Origin: Bacillota bacterium
Lineage (GTDB): Bacteria; Bacillota; Clostridia; Oscillospirales; Ruminococcaceae
Length of the DNA stretch: 14,076 nt
NCBI GenBank assembly: GCA_023451415.1
Contig: JAEXZK010000268.1
Span: 1 to 14,076 of the forward strand
Direction: 5' to 3'
In this document: piece by piece, positions 13,310 through 14,076 of the stretch
Position numbering within the stretch: the first letter of the stretch is position 1
How the letters are laid out: each line of letters begins with the position of its first letter
Program-made: the position numbers and the translations under genes
Notes under the pieces: generated by a model
What the model saw: only the letters and a program-made list of their open reading frames with translations
What the model was told of the DNA's origin: nothing
Database searches by the model: none

Positions 13310-13557
13310 TGTAGGTGGCCTCCTTAGTTTTTGTTTCATGAGAAAGGGTATCTCGCTGTATTCTCTTAATTGTCTATCTGCAAGCATGCCGGAGCATGCG
13401 AGCTGTTCTTGCGTTTACTTTTGCATGTGTTAAAAAAATTTATGCATTACTTTTTGGAAATTTGAAAGGTATCTGCGTATTTCCTTCACATTTTAATAAA
13501 GGAAAAGCGCCCTCACGCGGTACAACCCTCGTAAAAGCGCTTGTATCGCTGTTCCGT
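13310..13557 (-). promoter_or_regulatory. Long structured 5' leader of the TAXI-TRAP operon
   Basis: The predicted transcript has about 248 untranslated bases. Hairpin 1 pairs 13542-13530 with 13517-13505: 13 continuous pairs including three G-U, with a 12-base loop and then UUCCUUUAUU. The G-U pairs form only on the minus-strand RNA; the plus strand would have A-C mismatches. Hairpin 2 (13384-13399) is GCATGC-TCCG-GCATGC, a C(UCCG)G loop of the very stable UNCG family. The rest is A/U-rich. No known riboswitch class was recognised. Hairpin 1 could act as an early attenuator. Confidence 0.6.
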
Positions 13558-13614
13558 ATTTAAATTATAGTGGCTTCGCCTCTGGCTGTCAAGGTATTTT
13601 ATGCATAATTTTTT
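13439..13614. repeat. Spaced direct repeat TTTATGCATWAYTTTTT
   Basis: TTTATGCATTACTTTTT (13439-13455) and TTTATGCATAATTTTTT (13598-13614) match at 15 of 17 bases, 159 bases apart. One copy lies immediately upstream of the -35 of the TAXI promoter, the other inside its leader. The ATGCAT core is self-complementary. It could be a regulator site, but AT-rich chance similarity is possible. Confidence 0.4.
13564..13592 (-). promoter_or_regulatory. Perfect-consensus sigma-A promoter of the TAXI-TRAP operon
   Basis: On the minus strand TTGACA (13592-13587), a 17-base spacer and TATAAT (13569-13564) match the consensus at all twelve positions. A-rich tracts upstream (about 13600-13625) could serve as an UP element. 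The expected start is near 13557. Confidence 0.88.
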
Positions 13615-13853
13615 ATTTTCCTTCTATTTACAAAAATTCGACATGAATCAAAAAAAATAAAACTTGCAAAAACGATTTGTCAATGCGCTCTGGTGAATCG
13701 GATAGAAATCAACTTTCCGGAGCCGAAATGTCTTTAATGCGCATACATTTGTGCCGCTTTTTACCTGGATTTTTCCCTTTTTCTGTGGTATATTATACCT
13801 ATATAAAAGGCGGAACCTGTCCGCTGCTCAAAAACATCTTCAAGGAGGCAACC
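13593..13853 (+). promoter_or_regulatory. AT-rich upstream region and promoter of sdaAB
   Basis: TATATT (13789-13794) preceded by TGG forms an extended -10; the -35 (TGGATT, 13766-13771) is weak. A perfect inverted repeat GGTATA-T-TATACC (13787-13799) overlaps the -10 and looks like a repressor site. An imperfect 20-bp palindrome (13664-13683, TTG...CAA ends) lies between the divergent promoters. The rest of the spacer is AT-rich with no gene seen. AAGGAGG precedes the ATG by five bases. Confidence 0.6.
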
Positions 13854-14076
13854 ATGGCGGCAAAAACCATCGGTATCTTCGATATCATAGGTCCCAACAT
13901 GATCGGCCCCTCCAGCTCTCATACGGCGGGAGCCCTGCGCATCGCGCTGCTGGCCGGAAAAATGGCCAAGGGCCGCATTGTCCGGGCGGACTTCGTCCTT
14001 TACGGCTCCTTTGCCCAGACCTACCGGGGCCACGGCACCGACCGCGCCCTGCTGGCGGGGATCCTGGGCTTCGGCA
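13854..14076 (+). CDS. sdaAB: L-serine dehydratase, iron-sulfur-dependent, beta subunit, N-terminal part
   Basis: Seventy-four residues are visible before the window ends. The start is ATG 13854 after AAGGAGG and a 5-base gap. The opening FDIIGPNMIGPSSSHTAGA (residues 9-27) is the conserved signature of the beta subunit of the two-subunit, 4Fe-4S L-serine ammonia-lyase of anaerobic Firmicutes. It is followed by LRIALLAGKMAKG and the FVLYGSFAQTYRGHGTDRAL segment with its conserved GHGTD. The enzyme converts L-serine to pyruvate and ammonia. The alpha subunit (sdaAA), which carries the cluster-binding cysteines, normally follows and would lie to the right. Single-chain versions begin the same way, so a fused enzyme cannot be excluded. 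It is divergent from the TAXI-TRAP operon. Confidence 0.9.
   Translation, partial: MAAKTIGIFDIIGPNMIGPSSSHTAGALRIALLAGKMAKGRIVRADFVLYGSFAQTYRGHGTDRALLAGILGFG

Noticed and set aside
13431..13490. Possible short leader peptide (GTG start, 19 codons) in the TAXI leader
   Set aside because: There is no ribosome binding site before the GTG and no run of a single amino acid that would suggest attenuation by translation.
13518..13531. T-box-like sequence AGGGTTGTACCGCG on the minus strand, one base off the AGGGTGGNACCGCG consensus
   Set aside because: It lies only about 27 bases after a perfect promoter, so there is no room for stem I with a specifier loop. The sequence is accounted for by the loop and inner stem of the 13-bp hairpin. 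No AGUA or specifier features were seen upstream. It would need an Rfam T-box search to reopen.
13664..13683. CcpA cre-like palindrome TTGCAAAAACGATTTGTCAA
   Set aside because: The gaps between TG, CG and CA are six bases each, not the four of a cre site, and only 7 of 10 symmetric positions match.
1..14076. CRISPR arrays, tRNA or rRNA genes, insertion sequences, integrase or attachment sites
   Set aside because: No regularly spaced repeats, tRNA-like cloverleaf ends, transposase motifs or terminal inverted repeats with target duplications were seen on reading both strands.

Overview
The window reads as a chromosome segment of a GC-rich, low-oxygen Gram-positive bacterium, most likely a gut Clostridia of the Oscillospiraceae type (Flavonifractor, Oscillibacter or Lawsonibacter relatives). 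This placement is inference. It rests on an LPXTG sortase-anchored protein tail, lipoprotein signal peptides on the binding proteins, strong AAGGAGG-type ribosome binding sites, near-consensus vegetative promoters, a TAXI-type TRAP transporter, and the iron-sulfur (two-subunit) type of L-serine dehydratase. No rRNA, tRNA, CRISPR array, transposase or phage gene was seen.

Layout. Positions 1-307 hold the end of a wall-anchored surface protein (+). It converges, across a shared bidirectional terminator, on a lipoprotein made of two copies of the same Ig-like domain (-). Positions 1517-6602 are a complete branched-chain amino-acid-type ABC importer on the minus strand. It runs livJ, then a terminator and a second promoter, then livH-livM-livG-livF with tight or overlapping junctions. 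Divergent from livJ is an HtrA-type membrane-anchored serine protease (+), followed by a Nudix hydrolase (+).

Positions 8957-9590 are the least ordinary part. They hold a 36-bp perfect palindrome touching the Nudix stop codon, a degenerate 91-bp tandem repeat with no plausible gene, and a small Xre-type regulator (-). The regulator diverges from a 76-residue protein (+) across an AT-rich spacer carrying four TCACTAA half-sites.

From 9971 to 13592 lies a two-gene TAXI-TRAP transporter on the minus strand: a lipoprotein binding subunit, a hairpin terminator, then a fused DctQ-DctM permease. Its promoter is a perfect TTGACA-N17-TATAAT, followed by a leader of about 250 nt with two clear RNA hairpins. 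Divergent from it, running off the right edge, is the L-serine dehydratase beta subunit (sdaAB).

The common theme is uptake and breakdown of amino acids or small organic acids. Both importers use the same arrangement: the binding-protein gene comes first, followed by an intrinsic terminator-like hairpin before the membrane genes. This should give excess binding protein over permease. Most genes are familiar. The points worth a second look are regulatory: the structured leaders of livJ and of the TAXI gene, the Xre operator array, and the 91-bp repeat.
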